A stretch of DNA of 17,827 nt from Nitrospinota bacterium (lineage in GTDB: Bacteria; Nitrospinota; Nitrospinia; UBA9942; JAHJSF01), in contig JAHJSF010000088.1 in the NCBI GenBank assembly GCA_018830405.1, forward strand, positions 1 to 17,827, in the 5' to 3' direction. Made by a program: the position numbers and the translations under genes. Shown piece by piece: positions 15,170 through 17,827 of this stretch. The first letter of the stretch is position 1; the number at the start of each line of letters is the position of its first letter. The notes under the pieces were generated by a model, which saw only the letters and a program-made list of their open reading frames with translations, was not told the DNA's origin and did not search any database.

Positions 15170-17691
15170 AGCGGACTTTCTTTTTCGAGTTGTCCTTCAG
15201 GGCCGAATGGTTTAAGAAGCATTATAAGGCTAGGCAGTAGGGTCAGGGCAGCTACTATAGCCATTACCATGGCCAGACCGGTTAAGAGACCGAACAGGAC
15301 ACTCGGGATGAAGTTTGAGAGGACCAGTATTGAAAAGCCTATGATGATGGCAATCGAGGTGTAATACATGGCGTTGCCTATGCTGGCGTGGCATCTGAAC
15401 ATGGTATCCATATAATTCCGGTCAAGCTGAAACTCCTCTTCAAACCTGTGTATATAGTGGATGGTATCATCTACGGCTATGCCGACCGCGATGGCTACTA
15501 TGGTTATGGTCATCATATCGAGCGGTATCCCGAAAAGGCCCATTACTCCCAAAACCATGCCTGAAGAGAGGATATTGGGGAAGATGGCGATAAAGGATAT
15601 CTTAAAAGAGCGGAAGAGAACTAGGAACATAAGCATAAGGGCGGCTATGGTGAATCCGATTGTCTCAATCTGCGAGTGGTAGAGGCTCTGGAGCATATTG
15701 TTGTAGAGAACCATTACCCCTGTCAGACGGGCCTGCCCCTCCTTCAGTCCCAACTCATGGGTGAGGTCGTACTTAATCTTTTTTAAGAGGGCGTCCCTCC
15801 GGAGAGAAGGCATAGAGTCTTTTATACGGATCGATATGCGGGCCTGATTATCCTTGGGGGAGGCGTAGGGATCGACTATTATATCCTTAAACTCCTGGGG
15901 CAGTTCGTTTATAAGGAGGGTCATATCCAGGTTATCAAGGGATTTTCCCTCATTTATCTTTTTAATAACGTCGAGCATAGTCTTGAGTGAGAGGACCTTG
16001 CCCACCTCTTTTATCCCGTCGAGGTAGGTGTGAACCTTTTCGACAGTCTCTAACTTGTCGGGGGTATACCAGTAGGTGGTGTCCTTCTCTGCCCGGTCAA
16101 ACTCTTCAAAATCAGCAAACAGTTCGTCCCCATTAACGACGTTGGCTTTTTCGGCCGTCGGGGTTTCTTTTGGTTGTTCAAAATCTATGGTCAGATCAAG
16201 CGGGGTGGTTCCCCCCAATCTCTGGTCTATCATCTTCATACCCCTATAGATCTCGGTCGATTCTCTAAAATAATCTATGAAACTATTTTCCATCTCTATC
16301 CTGGATATCCCGACGAAGGTCAGGATTAAGATGAGGGCTGCGGCTACATATATCGTTGGGGCGTGGTCTCTGGTAAATCTGGCATAGAAGGAGGTCAGCC
16401 TCTCCCCGAATTCCCTCTTCGGTTTGTATTCCCCTTGCGGCAGAAGGGTTAGCACGACGGGAAATAGGATAAAGGTTACGGCCATAGATACAACCAGTCC
16501 TATCGACATCATCCAACCGAAATTTATAACCGGAAGGATGTCGGAGTAGATGAGAGAGGCAAATCCGGCTATCGTTGTTGTGGTTGTGAATATGCAGGGG
16601 GTAATCATGGCCCGGACACTGTCGAAGACCAGTTCCTTATGGTCTCTCTCCGGCTCTTCATTGTAAAGCTCATTATATTTGACTACGAGGTGAATTGTTA
16701 AGGCCATTGTTATGACTAGCTGGAGCGATATAAAATTTGAGGATATGACCGTTACCTGCCACCCGAATAGGCTGACCAGACCGGCCATAGCTATAACCGA
16801 AAAGGCGCAGCAGAGCATCGGCAGGATAACCCATCTGGTCCTCCTGAAGATTGTCCCCATGGTGATAATAAGGAGGAAGATCATCCCTATCCCGAACGTC
16901 TTGATATCATTCTTGACGAAGGTGATCATATCGTCTGATATCATCGGTACCCCCCCCAGAAAGAGCTCCCCCGAGTCTTTATACCTCTCCATTATGGTCC
17001 TGACATCGGCGATATCCTTGTGCATCTGTTCATTCGCCCTATCCTTAAGAATCAGATATTCGGCGGTTAATTCTTCCAGCTCTCTATCCTCGTCCGGGGT
17101 TATAGTATCGTCATGCCTATTCATGATGAGGGCGGAACGCCTCTTAGCCACCTTGTCGTAGGCCTCATCCTTGGTGAAGTTTATCTGTATGGTGCACGAC
17201 TTAAGGTCTTCACTGACAAGGAGTTCTCTATAGATCGGGCTTTCCCCTATCTCCTTTTTGGCCATCTCTGTATCTACCCATTGTGTCTCAAGGGTCTTCA
17301 GGTTGTTCTTAATCTCCGACAGGGGGACGGGCGGGGTGCTGAGGAGGGGGACATCAAGTATGGTCACTACCGAGGAGACCCTCTCCAGCCCCCTGAGCTC
17401 TTCCCTCAGTTTCTTTATCTCATTAAGAGATTCGGGGGAGAAGAGTTCTTTCTTGGGCGTGTAGGTCATTAGGACGAACTCTAAGGTGGCGTATCTGTCA
17501 TTTATTTTTCTGGAATATCTTAGGTCTTTATCATGTTCCAGGATAAGCGAGTCGGCCGAGGCATCAAGCCTAAAGTTTCTTATCTGAAGGCCGAGGAGGG
17601 TAAATATTATCAGCAAAAGGGCGAGGGTTATTTTTGGTCTGTCTAATATAACCTTACGGTATATCCTGGCGTATATGGATGGTTCTTTCAT
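15166..17691 (-). CDS. RND-superfamily (MMPL-type) lipid exporter
   Basis: An 841-residue inner-membrane protein with the two-fold RND layout. TM1 is about 20-37, then a periplasmic loop (about 40-260). A TM cluster of about 264-285, 290-308, 315-337, 362-383 and 390-417 follows, then TM7 at about 445-462. The second periplasmic loop is about 465-670, and a second TM cluster spans about 675-828. The second half has GIAVDDTIHYIHRF (737-750), where D740/D741 fit the proton-relay acidic pair. The matching first-half segment (ALTIHLVVKYNEL, 330-342) lacks them, as is usual in this subfamily. The placement between mlaC-like and mlaA genes suggests lipid transport rather than drug export. The ATG at 17691 has no clear ribosome site; it was chosen because it gives a typical N terminus. 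Confidence 0.88.
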   Translation of the reverse strand: MKEPSIYARIYRKVILDRPKITLALLLIIFTLLGLQIRNFRLDASADSLILEHDKDLRYSRKINDRYATLEFVLMTYTPKKELFSPESLNEIKKLREELRGLERVSSVVTILDVPLLSTPPVPLSEIKNNLKTLETQWVDTEMAKKEIGESPIYRELLVSEDLKSCTIQINFTKDEAYDKVAKRRSALIMNRHDDTITPDEDRELEELTAEYLILKDRANEQMHKDIADVRTIMERYKDSGELFLGGVPMISDDMITFVKNDIKTFGIGMIFLLIITMGTIFRRTRWVILPMLCCAFSVIAMAGLVSLFGWQVTVISSNFISLQLVITMALTIHLVVKYNELYNEEPERDHKELVFDSVRAMITPCIFTTTTTIAGFASLIYSDILPVINFGWMMSIGLVVSMAVTFILFPVVLTLLPQGEYKPKREFGERLTSFYARFTRDHAPTIYVAAALILILTFVGISRIEMENSFIDYFRESTEIYRGMKMIDQRLGGTTPLDLTIDFEQPKETPTAEKANVVNGDELFADFEEFDRAEKDTTYWYTPDKLETVEKVHTYLDGIKEVGKVLSLKTMLDVIKKINEGKSLDNLDMTLLINELPQEFKDIIVDPYASPKDNQARISIRIKDSMPSLRRDALLKKIKYDLTHELGLKEGQARLTGVMVLYNNMLQSLYHSQIETIGFTIAALMLMFLVLFRSFKISFIAIFPNILSSGMVLGVMGLFGIPLDMMTITIVAIAVGIAVDDTIHYIHRFEEEFQLDRNYMDTMFRCHASIGNAMYYTSIAIIIGFSILVLSNFIPSVLFGLLTGLAMVMAIVAALTLLPSLIMLLKPFGPEGQLEKESPL

Positions 17692-17732
17692 TTTTAGTTG
17701 GCAGAGAAGTTGGTGTTGGTCGTCGGGTTGAC

Positions 17733-17827
17733 CTAGGTGTTAGTCTTGGATGTCTTATTCTTAAGTTCTTTTAAGAAATCACCCACCGAATTTTTACTTA
17801 AGAACTGGTTATACTGCGCCCTGAATG
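17733..17827 (-). CDS. C-terminal end of an MlaC-like (Ttg2D) protein, partial
   Basis: Reading the minus strand from the window edge gives 30 residues, beginning FRAQYNQFLSKNSVGDFLKE and ending at TAG (17735-17733). Aromatic and Gln/Asn residues followed by a K/L/E-rich helix resemble the C terminus of MlaC/Ttg2D phospholipid-binding proteins, which often read YRxQFNxIL. The fragment is short and the call rests partly on the mlaA context. The gap to the RND start is 41 bases, so it probably belongs to the same operon. Confidence 0.5.
   Translation of the reverse strand, partial: FRAQYNQFLSKNSVGDFLKELKNKTSKTNT

Overview
The window looks like chromosome from a Gram-negative, anaerobic-type bacterium of the old Deltaproteobacteria (Desulfuromonadales-like lineages are the best guess). 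This is inferred from gene order: argS followed by a SPOR-domain gene, galT-glgA followed by a GAF sensor kinase and a receiver, an etfB-etfA-acyl-CoA dehydrogenase operon, and a lipid-transport operon with an RND protein and MlaA. No rRNA, tRNA, CRISPR array or transposase was found.

Layout. 1-2100 is an accessory-looking stretch: a flavodoxin-fold reductase with a cysteine cluster (+), an unrecognised helical protein (-) and a small membrane-anchored protein (-). These genes sit among copies of a dispersed structured repeat. 2107-4475 (-) is argS followed by a SPOR protein. 4629-8353 (-) is etfB-etfA-acyl-CoA dehydrogenase, an electron-transfer and beta-oxidation-type operon, with a structured 130-nt spacer before the dehydrogenase gene. 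8354-8973 is a gene-free divergent region holding a full copy of the repeat. 8974-14256 (+) is a tightly coupled operon: a GalT-family protein, glycogen synthase, a cytosolic three-GAF histidine kinase and a single-domain response regulator. 14258-17827 (-) is a probable lipid-trafficking operon: the tail of an MlaC-like protein, an RND/MMPL exporter and MlaA. It converges on the previous operon with one base between stop codons.

Main points of interest. (1) A ~178-nt repeat occurs as two complete copies (1478-1653, 8439-8616), one 3'-end copy (2049-2096) and one copy cut by the window edge (1-30). Read on one strand, it folds into a nested stem-loop plus a 3' hairpin. Compensatory changes and G.U pairs between copies all favour the same sense strand, suggesting a transcribed RNA structure. 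(2) The GalT-family protein has Asn where the family has its catalytic nucleophile His. (3) MlaA and the adjacent RND exporter share a periplasmic FxxF[DE]xF[DE] motif. (4) The etfA-dehydrogenase spacer carries terminal inverted repeats and an internal hairpin. All of this is read by eye; no alignment, folding or database search was run.
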